From positions 124,001-188,000 of the forward strand of contig NZ_RHOP01000005.1 in NCBI RefSeq assembly GCF_003946575.1: DNA of 64,000 nucleotides, written 5' to 3'. Each line of letters opens with the position of its first letter. The first letter of the stretch is position 1. Origin of the DNA: Companilactobacillus jidongensis. GTDB lineage: Bacteria; Bacillota; Bacilli; Lactobacillales; Lactobacillaceae. The position numbers and the translations under genes are program-made. The notes under the pieces are model-generated. The model saw only the letters and a list, made by a program, of their open reading frames with translations, made no database searches and had not been told where the DNA came from. Positions 17,102-25,827 of this stretch are shown here, piece by piece.

Positions 17102-17692
17102 TTAATCTAAGAACTTATTAGCTTTCAAAATTGCAGCCGAAATTGCTGGAGCAATAATTATGGCCGCAATCATTTCAGGTATACCATTGGTTCCGACGAT
17201 TATTAACAGCAGCTTATTTAGTAAGTCAGTCTGAGTAGTATAGGCTTGCGACAAGGCACTCGCATACATTACACGCATTAATCCCAAAACCAAAAGTGTA
17301 TTAGTCAATGAACCTAATGCAGCAGCGATTCCCATTGAAACCATTCGTTTTTTGAAACGATTCTTCAATGCTAAATAAACATAGCCAGCCACTAATCCAA
17401 CGATGATCCGTGGTAAAACGGCAACGATCGGATTAGTAAAGACGGTTGTATCAATAATTGACGTTGGACTGGTAAAGGCACGAACCATCGTACCCAGTCC
17501 CCAAACAAGGCCAACGATAGCCCCGTCTTTAGGGCCGAGTACTATCGCTGCCACAATAACAGTTATATGAATTATTGTGATATTAATGAAACCAGTTGGA
17601 ATGAAACCTAAAAATGGTACCAAAGATTGAACGAAGATAATCGCCATCAAGATACCCAGAATAGCAATGCGGTAGGCTTTTCTTTTTTGCAT
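17102..17692 (-). CDS. ECF transporter substrate-binding (S) component
   Basis: 196-aa, six-span membrane protein. The small-residue-rich first helix (AILGILMAIIFVQSLVPFLGFIPTG), NITIIHITVI and GPKDGAIVGLVWGLG are the pattern of vitamin S components of the pantothenate/HMP-like group. It would share the energising module (EcfA, EcfA', EcfT) encoded elsewhere. No riboswitch is visible upstream, so the vitamin is unknown. Confidence 0.88.
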   Translation of the reverse strand: MQKRKAYRIAILGILMAIIFVQSLVPFLGFIPTGFINITIIHITVIVAAIVLGPKDGAIVGLVWGLGTMVRAFTSPTSIIDTTVFTNPIVAVLPRIIVGLVAGYVYLALKNRFKKRMVSMGIAAALGSLTNTLLVLGLMRVMYASALSQAYTTQTDLLNKLLLIIVGTNGIPEMIAAIIIAPAISAAILKANKFLD

Positions 17693-17762
17693 TTACTATG
17701 AACCCCTCAAAATTATTTCTTTAATTCTATATTATTATACCGAACTTATCAAAATTTAATCT

Positions 17763-18335
17763 TCACAAATTACGTTTGCGGATACGACTCAACGATACTG
17801 GTGTTATTCCTAAGTAAGATGCCACAAAATGTAATGGCACACGTTCCAACACCTCTGGATCGTTATCAGCTAGTTCTCGATAACGCTCTTCTGGTGAATG
17901 TTGGATCTGCGAAAAGAAAATATTGCGATACTCAATAAACCTCTCACAAATAAGGCTCGTGATCGACGACTCAATCGCTGGATATCTATGACGCATCATG
18001 TCAAAATCCTTTTTACTTAGTTTCAAAACCTTAGTATCTTCAACACATTCAATTGAAAAACCACTTGGTTTATTTAAATAAAAACTTTCAAATGAGGATA
18101 CCATCTGATTCTCAAAGAAAAATTGCAAGGTAATATCTCTGCCGTTATCGTTATGCCATAATCGTAACGCACCTTGGATAACGATATACACCTCTGCGGC
18201 AACGTCACCTTCATCTAACAAAGTAGTACCTTTGGCAAATGAAGCTGGGACAAATAAAGAACCTAGTTCATCCCAGTGATCTTCAATAGCTGGAAATTTA
18301 TTTTTCAAATAATTCGAAAATTCTTTTTGCATCAT
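17763..18335 (-). CDS. Crp/Fnr-family transcriptional regulator
   Basis: 190-aa regulator. The N-terminal cyclic-nucleotide-binding-like beta barrel (GTTLLDEGDVAAEVYIVIQGALRLW) is followed by the dimerisation helix and a short C-terminal helix-turn-helix (VPLHFVASYLGITPVSLSRIRKR). No cysteine cluster for an iron-sulfur centre is visible, so it is not a classical Fnr. Divergent from an NAD(P)H oxidoreductase gene that it may control; a perfect palindrome sits between them. Confidence 0.88.
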   Translation of the reverse strand: MMQKEFSNYLKNKFPAIEDHWDELGSLFVPASFAKGTTLLDEGDVAAEVYIVIQGALRLWHNDNGRDITLQFFFENQMVSSFESFYLNKPSGFSIECVEDTKVLKLSKKDFDMMRHRYPAIESSITSLICERFIEYRNIFFSQIQHSPEERYRELADNDPEVLERVPLHFVASYLGITPVSLSRIRKRNL

Positions 18336-18354
18336 TCACTTACCACCTTCCCAA

Positions 18355-18368
18355 TTAACAATTGTTAA
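18355..18368. promoter_or_regulatory. Palindromic candidate operator
   Basis: TTAACAATTGTTAA is a perfect 14-bp palindrome in the 94-bp gap between the divergent Crp-like regulator and oxidoreductase genes. A binding role is inference. Confidence 0.4.
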
Positions 18369-18429
18369 TGCTCGATCTTGCTGTTCCCTTTATTATTATG
18401 TTCAACAACAAAAATCGAGGCAACAAACT

Positions 18430-19020
18430 ATGAAAACTATTATTATTTTTGACCACCCATACACTGCAACCGCATCAGAAAACATCCCACATCATCGCTC
18501 ATTCTTAGCCGCATTACTTAAATCAACTATCACACAACTAAAAGAGCAAAATAACGAAGTAGATTTAATCGACTTACACGCTGACAATTTTGATCCTGTC
18601 ATGTCAGCTGATGACCTGACTAACTGGCGCCGTGGCAAGTCCATGAATGCACAGGTATCAGATTACCAAGCAAGATTATTATCAGCTGATAGAATTATTT
18701 TTATGTTCCCTATTTGGTGGGAAGTTATGCCTGCAATGACCAAGGGCTTTATTGACAAAGTATATGCTAAAAGTATCCTCTATCAAGCCGATTCGATGAA
18801 AACAAAACTAACTAAGCAGCCCAAGATAGAAGTGATCACTACTATGAGTACTCCTAAATTTGTCTACAAATTTTTGATTGGCTCTCCTCTAACTAGAATG
18901 CTATTCCGAGGTACGTTTATTAAGACCAGGTTGTGGAATTTTAAATGGAAAAATTTTTCTGGTATAGAAAAAAAGTCCTTAGCCAAACGTGAAAAAATAC
19001 TACGCGACTTCAGACTTTAA
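18430..19020 (+). CDS. NAD(P)H-dependent FMN oxidoreductase, flavodoxin-like fold
   Basis: 196-aa quinone-reductase-type flavoprotein. KTIIIFDHPYT and the MFPIWWEVMPAMTKGFIDKVYA motif are typical of the MdaB/YwrO/Kef-ancillary family. It probably carries out two-electron reduction of quinones or electrophiles. An AAAAATCGAGG site precedes the ATG. It ends next to the convergent proC gene (4-bp gap) without a clear terminator. Confidence 0.87.
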   Translation: MKTIIIFDHPYTATASENIPHHRSFLAALLKSTITQLKEQNNEVDLIDLHADNFDPVMSADDLTNWRRGKSMNAQVSDYQARLLSADRIIFMFPIWWEVMPAMTKGFIDKVYAKSILYQADSMKTKLTKQPKIEVITTMSTPKFVYKFLIGSPLTRMLFRGTFIKTRLWNFKWKNFSGIEKKSLAKREKILRDFRL

Positions 19021-19024
19021 TTAA

Positions 19025-19792
19025 TTATTCACTTTCAGCAGCGTCAACTGCTTTTATAACGGCGTTACGGAATCCATATTCTTCCAATGCAGCAACACCT
19101 TTGATTGTTGAACCACCTGGAGATGTAACCTCATCCTTTAGCGCTGATGGGTTTAAGTCAGATTGCAAAGCTAGTTTGCTAGCACCAAGTGCCATTCCAA
19201 TAGCGGCATCATATGCTAATTTTCTATCCAACCCATGTTTTACACCTGCATCACTCAAAGCTTCGATGAATAGATCCAAGAAGGCTGGACTACAGCCGGC
19301 AACTGTCCCGATAATCCCCAATTGTGGTTCAGGAACTTCGACTAATTGTCCCGTATAACCCATGACTGAAGCAACTTTCTTCTTCTCATCATCCGTAAAT
19401 TTTTCGGAGTATGTAATTCCCGTGAATCCAGCACCAACTTTAACTGGTGTATTAGGAATAGCATGGGCTACTTTGGCGTCTGGCAAAGCTTGTCTTAGTT
19501 TTGCGACTGTTGCACTACCAGTGAAAGCAACAACTATTTTGTCTTTGCTGATTGACTTCAATTCTGAAAGCACGCTATCTAAGGCATTGGCTCCAACACC
19601 GATAAAAATTGGGTCAGCATCTTCCATCTGCTTGATTTTTTGAACCATCTTGAAACCAAGATGGTCTTGTAGATCCTTAGTACGATTTGATTTTCCACCT
19701 TTAACGATGATCTCATTCTCGTCATAACCGTTTTTGACCAAGCCAGTGATCACGGCTCCACCAATACTACCTGCACCAATAAATCCAATCAT
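19025..19792 (-). CDS. proC: Pyrroline-5-carboxylate reductase
   Basis: 255-aa enzyme for the last step of proline synthesis (P5C to L-proline, NAD(P)H). The N-terminal Rossmann motif GFIGAGSIGGAVI, the HAIPNTPVKVGAG segment, and the C-terminal signature (LKDEVTSPGGSTIKGVAALEEYGFRNAVI) are all present. Near full family length. No other proline genes are nearby. Confidence 0.96.
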   Translation of the reverse strand: MIGFIGAGSIGGAVITGLVKNGYDENEIIVKGGKSNRTKDLQDHLGFKMVQKIKQMEDADPIFIGVGANALDSVLSELKSISKDKIVVAFTGSATVAKLRQALPDAKVAHAIPNTPVKVGAGFTGITYSEKFTDDEKKKVASVMGYTGQLVEVPEPQLGIIGTVAGCSPAFLDLFIEALSDAGVKHGLDRKLAYDAAIGMALGASKLALQSDLNPSALKDEVTSPGGSTIKGVAALEEYGFRNAVIKAVDAAESE

Positions 19793-19940
19793 ATCTAATA
19801 CCCCTTTTCAGTATTCGTTGACTCTATTATCCTTTATATTCTATACAAATTTACTAAAAATATAAAATTAATTGAGCGAATATCAATATACAAAATATAC
19901 AGTGAACGAATTTGTAATAACACAATGTTTTCAATGATAA

Positions 19941-19965
19941 TTTAGCATATTTAAGATATGCTAAA
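19941..19965 (+). promoter_or_regulatory. Inverted repeat upstream of the DUF975 gene
   Basis: TTTAGCATAT / ATATGCTAAA is a perfect 10-bp inverted repeat around TTAAG, 33 bp before the start codon. It has no T run, so an operator or mRNA hairpin is likelier than a terminator. The 205-bp gap holds no gene. Confidence 0.4.
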
Positions 19966-19997
19966 TATATATACAAAACATACCAGGGGGATCAATT

Positions 19998-20759
19998 ATG
20001 AAAAACTATCAATCTAGATATGAATTGAAGCGTGCCGTTAAAGATCTACTTCACCGTGACCGCAAAAAAGCTTCTCTACTATTTATGTTACCAATGTTTG
20101 TTATTATTTTTACGCAATTTACTGGAGACTATACTTCCAGACTCATCTCAACATCTATCATGGATCAATTCTACTTATTAAAGAACCTGTCGATGACACT
20201 CTTAACAAGTCTTATCATCGGCGTAGTCTTCCTATTGATCATTCAATCGGCTAACTTCAAGGGCTTAGATTGGCTCAGAGACCCTGAAGAAGACTTCGAA
20301 CCATTACCAAGTAACTTCACCTACTTTAGAAATCCTGACTGGTGGAGGCTGATTCTTACTTATCTTTTGATGAATATCTTCACATTCCTTTGGTCATTGT
20401 TATTAGTCATACCCGGCATCATCAAGACTTTTTCATATTCACAAACTTACTTCGTCTACAAGGACTTAAACGATAAGGGCCTAGGTGAAAATCGTTCATT
20501 GACCGATTACATCACCATCAGTCGTAAATTAATGGACGGCAATAAATGGCGCTTCTTTGTACTTCAACTTAGCTTTATCGGCTGGTGGTTATTAGCTGGT
20601 ATTGTGGCTGCGATTGGTGCTCCTTTTGGTGCCATATCAAGTCTCATCAGTACACTTTTATTGGCACTATATATGCTATGGTTCTATCCATACTACACAA
20701 TGACCCTAGCTAATTTCTATAATGATCTTGCTGATAAAAATCCTGAATTATTAAAATAA
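19998..20759 (+). CDS. DUF975 family integral membrane protein
   Basis: 253-aa protein with about five spans. The cytoplasmic start ELKRAVKDLLHRDRKKASLLFMLP, the central WRLILTYLLMNIFTFLWSLLLVIPGIIKTFSYSQTYFVYKD and the C-terminal MLWFYPYYTMTLANFYNDL match the DUF975 family of Gram-positive membrane proteins. Function unknown. AGGGGGATC precedes the ATG and a bidirectional terminator follows. Confidence 0.88.
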   Translation: MKNYQSRYELKRAVKDLLHRDRKKASLLFMLPMFVIIFTQFTGDYTSRLISTSIMDQFYLLKNLSMTLLTSLIIGVVFLLIIQSANFKGLDWLRDPEEDFEPLPSNFTYFRNPDWWRLILTYLLMNIFTFLWSLLLVIPGIIKTFSYSQTYFVYKDLNDKGLGENRSLTDYITISRKLMDGNKWRFFVLQLSFIGWWLLAGIVAAIGAPFGAISSLISTLLLALYMLWFYPYYTMTLANFYNDLADKNPELLK

Positions 20760-20794
20760 AAATAGTGAATACCAAATTGGTATTCACTATTTTT
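20760..20794. terminator. Bidirectional terminator
   Basis: AAATAGTGAATACCAA and TTGGTATTCACTATTT form a near-perfect stem between convergent genes with T runs in both directions. Confidence 0.88.
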
Positions 20795-21344
20795 CCACCC
20801 CATTAACCAACGAATAAATATTAGCATTATGAAACTTACCAGCTGAATAAATATGGTCTTGCAGTGTTCCGTCCAAATGAAAGCCACTTCTTGCCGCCAC
20901 AGCGTTACTAGATAGATTCTCCACTTCAGCCAAAATATTTATCTTATGCATTTTCAATTCATCAAAGCCAATTTTAACTGCTGCTTCAACTGTTCTAGTC
21001 ATAACACCGTTATGTTGGAATTCTTTGCCCAACCAATATCCAATTGAGCAATGACGATTAGGATGATCAAAGTCATGAAAATCAAACATCCCTGCAACTT
21101 CACCATTGACCAAGATTGTCACGGGCCACAACGCTTTATCAGCGATACGCTTCTGGCAATACTCCAAGAAACGGCGTTCATTTGCTATCGTCTTGGTATC
21201 TTCAGCCCAAGGCATATATTCTTCCAATTGTTCCCTAGTAGCATCTACTTGTTTGAATAATGCCTCATCATCATTTGGTTGAACGATTCTTAATTCTATT
21301 TCATCATCCACTCGCCAACTAGTCTTATCTGTCACGAAACTCAT
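20787..21344 (-). CDS. GNAT acetyltransferase, RimJ/RimL type
   Basis: 185-aa acetyltransferase. The motifs IELRIVQPNDDEALF, GYWLGKEFQHNGVMTRTVEAAVKIGFDELKMHKI and SSNAVAARSGFHLDG follow the RimL family order. Substrate unknown (ribosomal protein N-terminus, peptide or antibiotic). It starts 8 bp after the MerR gene stop and is presumably co-transcribed with it. A GTG nine bases further in has equally good spacing to AGGGG. Confidence 0.87.
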   Translation of the reverse strand: MSFVTDKTSWRVDDEIELRIVQPNDDEALFKQVDATREQLEEYMPWAEDTKTIANERRFLEYCQKRIADKALWPVTILVNGEVAGMFDFHDFDHPNRHCSIGYWLGKEFQHNGVMTRTVEAAVKIGFDELKMHKINILAEVENLSSNAVAARSGFHLDGTLQDHIYSAGKFHNANIYSLVNGVEK

Positions 21345-21352
21345 CCCCTACA

Positions 21353-22108
21353 CTATTTTGTGTAATGGTATACCACATCATGCAATAGTTGTACAACTTG
21401 CTTGCCAGCTCGGTCGTTATAGTATTTGGCAAAACGCTCGTCGACCAAATACATATCGACCAATCCGCGATGGGCTTCCACACTGTAATTGGGCCAACTA
21501 TAACTAAGCCAGTCTTTGTGATCTTCGTAAACCCTTCTAGCAACTTCTGAGTCCAAATCATCTGCTTTAACCAGCGCAAGGTTCTTAAACATATCATCTT
21601 CAATAGTTTTCATTTTTTTAACATCTTCCTCAGACAAGTTCATGAACTTCTGATTAGAATTTTCAATCTCATCTTCACCATATTTTTCACGAATTTCATT
21701 GCCAAACTTTTCTTCATTTTCATTTAATTGTGCATTCTTAAATGCCGCAAATTTTTCAGTATCTGTCATTGTTAATTCTCCTCGTTTATCTTTGATAGTC
21801 TTATCGATTGTTGTTAGAAGAGAATCAATATCTTGTCTTTTCAGACGCAATAATTCTTGTTGTTCTTGCAACGCTGACAACTCAGAATAACTGTCATCTT
21901 GCATCAGGTTCTGAATCTTTACTAAGGGAAACTCCAAGGCCTTGTAAAAAAGTATCCTTTGCAACTGATTGACCTGCTTTTCAGTATAAATTCTGTAATT
22001 ATTTCTACTATTATAATTAGGTTTTAACAAATCAATTTGGTCATAATAGCGTAATGTGCGGGTACTAACGCCCGCTATATCAGCTAATTGCTTAATCGTA
22101 TATTCCAT
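21353..22108 (-). CDS. MerR-family regulator with TipAS domain
   Basis: 251-aa activator. The N-terminal MerR helix-turn-helix (YTIKQLADIAGVSTRTLRYYDQIDLL) is followed by a coiled dimerisation helix (residues 75-110) and a C-terminal TipAS-like antibiotic-recognition domain (about residues 125-250). The relatives bind drugs and activate their own operon. It heads an operon with the GNAT gene, and its promoter has the long spacer expected for MerR control. Confidence 0.9.
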   Translation of the reverse strand: MEYTIKQLADIAGVSTRTLRYYDQIDLLKPNYNSRNNYRIYTEKQVNQLQRILFYKALEFPLVKIQNLMQDDSYSELSALQEQQELLRLKRQDIDSLLTTIDKTIKDKRGELTMTDTEKFAAFKNAQLNENEEKFGNEIREKYGEDEIENSNQKFMNLSEEDVKKMKTIEDDMFKNLALVKADDLDSEVARRVYEDHKDWLSYSWPNYSVEAHRGLVDMYLVDERFAKYYNDRAGKQVVQLLHDVVYHYTK

Positions 22109-22130
22109 GATTTCTCCTCCAACAAAATGA

Positions 22131-22161
22131 AGTATAAAGTATGACGTCGCGTAAACCTCAA
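22131..22161 (-). promoter_or_regulatory. MerR-type promoter with 19-bp spacer
   Basis: On the minus strand TTGAGG (22161-22156) and TATACT (22136-22131) are separated by 19 bp, the over-long spacing that MerR proteins correct by DNA distortion. Located 23 bp before the MerR start, so autoregulation is likely. Confidence 0.65.
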
Positions 22162-22245
22162 GAAAATTTTCAAATCAATATCACTTTTTTTACTTAACTG
22201 TTAAGATAAAGGTTAAAATTATAAAAAAACTAGGTGGGTGAAATT

Positions 22246-23055
22246 ATGAACGAATTTGTTCAAGTATTAACTATTGCTGGTTCCGACTCTGATGGTAGCG
22301 CCGGAGCACAAGCTGATCTTAAAACTTTTATGGCACGCGGTGTTTATGGTATGTCCGTTTTAACTGCTGCAGTTGCTGGTAATTCATACGGCATCCACGA
22401 TAGTATCAACATGCCTTCAAGCTTCATCAACAGTCAGATCAAAGATATCAAAGACGACTTTGAAGTTTCAGCTTTCAAAACAGGTATGCTTTCTGATTCT
22501 GAAATTATTCATACAGTTGCCGAAGCAATCAAAGATAAACCATTCGGCACATTTGTATTAGACCCAGTTATTATCACTAAACACGGCGCAATGCTGCTAG
22601 AAGCCGAAGCTTATCAAACTTTGATCGACGAATTATTCCCATTAGCTGATCTAATCACACCTAACTTTTACGAAGCACAAAAACTATCAGGCATCGAACT
22701 CAAGTCACAAGAAGATATCGTCGAAGCTGCACACAAGCTTCGTGACCTTGGTCCTAAGAATATCATGATCAAAGGTGAACATGCCGATGATTCGATCGAC
22801 TACGTTGAGGACTATGTGCTTCTCGAAGACGGCGACTCATTCTGGATCTCAGAGCCTTATGTTAAGACAGATCATATCAACGGTACCGGTGATACACTTT
22901 CATCATGCATCGTGGCTGAAGTTGCTAAGGGAGCAACTCTAGAAGACGCAATTAGAACTTCAAAAACTTTTACATATCATGCTATTAAAAATGAAATTGA
23001 TGTTGGTCATAAATACGGACCTATTAACCATTTTGTCAAGGATGATGTAAAATAA
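22246..23055 (+). CDS. pdxK: Pyridoxal/hydroxymethylpyrimidine kinase (PdxK/ThiD family)
   Basis: 269-aa ribokinase-fold kinase. The start motif TIAGSDSDGSAGAQADLKTF binds substrate and the anion-hole motif NGTGDTLSS lies near residue 222. ThiD enzymes usually have Cys where this has Asp in GTGDT, which fits a vitamin B6 kinase better, but activity on HMP is possible. ATG 22246 is preceded by AGGTGGGTGA. No thiamine genes are nearby. The next gene begins 34 bp later. Confidence 0.85.
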   Translation: MNEFVQVLTIAGSDSDGSAGAQADLKTFMARGVYGMSVLTAAVAGNSYGIHDSINMPSSFINSQIKDIKDDFEVSAFKTGMLSDSEIIHTVAEAIKDKPFGTFVLDPVIITKHGAMLLEAEAYQTLIDELFPLADLITPNFYEAQKLSGIELKSQEDIVEAAHKLRDLGPKNIMIKGEHADDSIDYVEDYVLLEDGDSFWISEPYVKTDHINGTGDTLSSCIVAEVAKGATLEDAIRTSKTFTYHAIKNEIDVGHKYGPINHFVKDDVK

Positions 23056-23089
23056 GGGTTAAGCACTAAAAGAATCGGAGGGTTAACTC

Positions 23090-24229
23090 ATGGTAAGAAT
23101 CACAAAAATTTCTGCCGGAACACTATTATTAATTCTATCAATTATTTTGATGATCAAATCTGGCTTTGAAAACTTCATTGCTGCTTTGGTTGGTACCGGT
23201 GCAATTGGTGGAGCGGCAGGGATTTTGTTAGCCATCACCTACATTATTGCAGCGGCTATTTATATTTTGACAAATCGTACTTATAGCGTCGTTCCCGATG
23301 CCGTAAGTTTCGTGATTTTAATTTTAGGTGGATTAATGGGATTGTTTAATTCGAATCTACCTGATACTAAGTTCTTAGTTATTTGGTCTTGGGTGGGTAT
23401 CATTATTGGTGCCATCGTCTTGATCATCAGTATTGTCGATCTCATTATGAACCCCGCACCTGCAGAGAATGAGGAACCAGACAATGGTTATAACGATGAA
23501 TATGCAAATAATGGTTTTGATCAACAGCAAAATGGTTATCCTCAACAACAATTTGGTCAACAAGGTCAATTTCAACAACAACCTATGAACCAAATGCAGG
23601 GTCAACCTCAATATGGACAACAGGGACAACAACAATTCAGCCAGCCAAATTCATATCAACAATTTGCCAATAATAATCAATTCAACAATCAACAAAGTTA
23701 TCAACCTCAACCAAATAACTTCCAACCTGCACCTCAAAACAATCAATATAACCAATATGGTGCTAGACAAACTCAAGCTAATAATCAATTCAACCGTCAA
23801 AATAATAACCAATTCAATAATCAAATGAATGGTATGAATCAAACACAGAATCCTTATGGTCAAAATCAAATGCAACAACGACCACAGAATCCTATGCAGA
23901 ACCAACGACAATTGCCATCCGGACAGTTTAACCCTCGCAATAACATGAGTAATAATCAAGGTTCTAATCAACAATTCCCACAACAAAGTCAACAGACAAA
24001 TTATCCGGTTCCTAATAATAACGGACAATTTGGTGGAAATCAGTTCAATAATAATAATCAAAATAATCAGTTTGGAACTCCGGTTCCAAACAATCAAATG
24101 AATAATAATCAATTTGGTAACCAGCCATACAATCCGCAACAAAACCAGTATCCAAGCAACAATAATGGCTCAAATGGTTCATATGGATTCCCCAACTACG
24201 ATTCATCTCAAAGTCGTAGTCGCAGATAA
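23090..24229 (+). CDS. Membrane protein with long Q/N-rich low-complexity tail
   Basis: 379 aa in two very different halves. Residues 1-122 hold about four membrane spans. From about residue 125 to the end the chain is almost entirely Gln, Asn, Pro, Gly, Phe and Tyr, with repeats such as NNQFNNQ, QQFGQQGQFQQQ and NPYGQNQMQQRP, ending in SQSRSRR. This resembles prion-like disordered domains. I recognise no enzymatic function. GGAGGGTTAA precedes the ATG; it lies 34 bp after pdxK and before a strong terminator. Confidence 0.75.
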   Translation: MVRITKISAGTLLLILSIILMIKSGFENFIAALVGTGAIGGAAGILLAITYIIAAAIYILTNRTYSVVPDAVSFVILILGGLMGLFNSNLPDTKFLVIWSWVGIIIGAIVLIISIVDLIMNPAPAENEEPDNGYNDEYANNGFDQQQNGYPQQQFGQQGQFQQQPMNQMQGQPQYGQQGQQQFSQPNSYQQFANNNQFNNQQSYQPQPNNFQPAPQNNQYNQYGARQTQANNQFNRQNNNQFNNQMNGMNQTQNPYGQNQMQQRPQNPMQNQRQLPSGQFNPRNNMSNNQGSNQQFPQQSQQTNYPVPNNNGQFGGNQFNNNNQNNQFGTPVPNNQMNNNQFGNQPYNPQQNQYPSNNNGSNGSYGFPNYDSSQSRSRR

Positions 24230-24243
24230 AAATTGAGTATTTC

Positions 24244-24280
24244 AATCCAAAGTCAATTTACTTGACTTTGGATTTTTTTT
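24244..24280 (+). terminator. Terminator after the Q/N-rich protein gene
   Basis: AATCCAAAGTCAA / TTGACTTTGGATT, a perfect 13-bp stem with a 5-base loop and a run of T. Confidence 0.9.
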
Positions 24281-24384
24281 ATAAAAAATGTAAGGGCTTA
24301 TTGTTGCTTATTTCAATAAGTAATCATATGATAAATGTGTATAAATAAGGGATTATAAATATTGTTTTTAAGGAGGCTATTACC

Positions 24385-25827
24385 ATGTTAGATATTGGTT
24401 TAAGCATTGTCTCTTTAGCTCGTTTTCAGTTTGCTATGACAACAGTGTTCCATTTCTTCTTCGTTCCCTTCTCCATAGGAATGGCGGTTTTGGTTGCTGT
24501 TATGGAAACTATCTACGCAGTTAAAAAAGACAAGGTCTATCTAGATATGGCAAAGTTCTGGGGAAAGATTTTTCTTTTGAGTTTTGCTGTTGGTATTGTT
24601 ACTGGTATTATTCAAGAATTCCAGTTCGGTATGAATTGGTCTGAATACTCACGTTTCATGGGTGATGTATTCGGTGCTCCACTTGCCATTGAAGCTCTAC
24701 TGGCATTCTTCATCGAATCTGTTTTCATCGGGATCTGGATGTTCACTTGGGATAGATTCAAACCAGGTGTCCACGCATTTATGATCTGGATGACAGCTAT
24801 TGGTACTATGTTATCAGCCATTTGGATTTTAGCTGCCAATAGTTTCATGCAACACCCTACAGGCTTCAAGATTAACAACGCTACTGGTCGTGTTCAAATG
24901 ACTGACTTCGGTGCTGTTATTGGTAACCCTCAATTGTGGAGAGTCTTTCCACACGTTATCCTAGCTGCAATTCTTACTGCAGGTACTGTTATTGCAGGTA
25001 TGAGTGCTTGGGGACTTATGCGTAAGAAGAAAGGTGAGAATCATTTCTTCAAGACTTCTCTACGTTTCGGTCTTTGGACAAGTTTGATTTTTGCTATTTT
25101 ATCAGCTGGTGCAGGTGATTTTCAGACACAACAAATGCTCAAAGATCAACCAATGAAATTTGCTGCTACTGAAGGTATTTACAAAGACACCAAAAATCCG
25201 GCTGCTTGGACAGTTGTTGAGTTGATCAATTCTAAGGATAAAACAACTTCTCATGAAGTTGAAATTCCCGTAGTCTTGAGTTTACTTACATATCACAAGA
25301 CAACTGGTGCCGTAAAGGGTATGGATACCATTAATAAAGAACTCCATGCTAAATACGACAAACAATTTGGTAAGGACATGGATTACTACGTTCCACCTAA
25401 GACTCTATTCTGGAGTTTTAGAGTTATGACCGGTATTGATCTATTGATCATGTTAGTAGCACTCTTCGGTGTTATCTGGTCACGTAAGAAGAAGGATACT
25501 ATCGAGAACAAGAAATGGTTCATGGTCATTGTTGGACTCACTCTTTGGGTTCCATTCATTGGTAACTCAGCTGGTTGGTTCATTACTGAATTCGGCCGTT
25601 TCCCTTGGATTGTTTATGGATTATTCACAATTGCCGATGCCGTTTCACCAACGTCGACTGTTGGTACACTATTGTTCAGTAATATTGTTTACTTCTTACT
25701 CTTTACATTACTTGGTGGCGTTATGATCTGGTACAGCAGACAGACACTTCACCACGGACCTTATTATGAAATGGAAGATTCAAAACAAAATGTTGATCCA
25801 TTTGCAAAGGAGGCCTTTGTAAAATGA
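24385..25827 (+). CDS. cydA: Cytochrome bd quinol oxidase subunit I
   Basis: 480-aa, nine-span subunit carrying hemes b558, b595 and d. It oxidises menaquinol and reduces O2 to water at the membrane. The N-terminal LARFQFAMTTVFHFFFVPFSIG, IQEFQFGMNWSEYSRFMGDVFGAPLAIEAL and the signature FGRFPWIVYG are present. The Q-loop is short, as in Firmicutes. It heads the cydABCD operon, with AAGGAGGC before the ATG. Confidence 0.98.
   Translation: MLDIGLSIVSLARFQFAMTTVFHFFFVPFSIGMAVLVAVMETIYAVKKDKVYLDMAKFWGKIFLLSFAVGIVTGIIQEFQFGMNWSEYSRFMGDVFGAPLAIEALLAFFIESVFIGIWMFTWDRFKPGVHAFMIWMTAIGTMLSAIWILAANSFMQHPTGFKINNATGRVQMTDFGAVIGNPQLWRVFPHVILAAILTAGTVIAGMSAWGLMRKKKGENHFFKTSLRFGLWTSLIFAILSAGAGDFQTQQMLKDQPMKFAATEGIYKDTKNPAAWTVVELINSKDKTTSHEVEIPVVLSLLTYHKTTGAVKGMDTINKELHAKYDKQFGKDMDYYVPPKTLFWSFRVMTGIDLLIMLVALFGVIWSRKKKDTIENKKWFMVIVGLTLWVPFIGNSAGWFITEFGRFPWIVYGLFTIADAVSPTSTVGTLLFSNIVYFLLFTLLGGVMIWYSRQTLHHGPYYEMEDSKQNVDPFAKEAFVK

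Noticed and set aside
23651-24142. Long minus-strand frame of Leu/Ile-rich sequence opposite the Q/N-rich gene
   Set aside because: Antisense of CAA/AAT codon runs gives TTG/ATT, which mimics a hydrophobic protein; no ribosome binding site.
24281-24384. Possible Rex or CcpA site upstream of cydA
   Set aside because: The region has TTATTTCAATAAG-like sequence but no convincing match to the Rex (TTGTGAAnnnnnnTTCACAA) or cre consensus.
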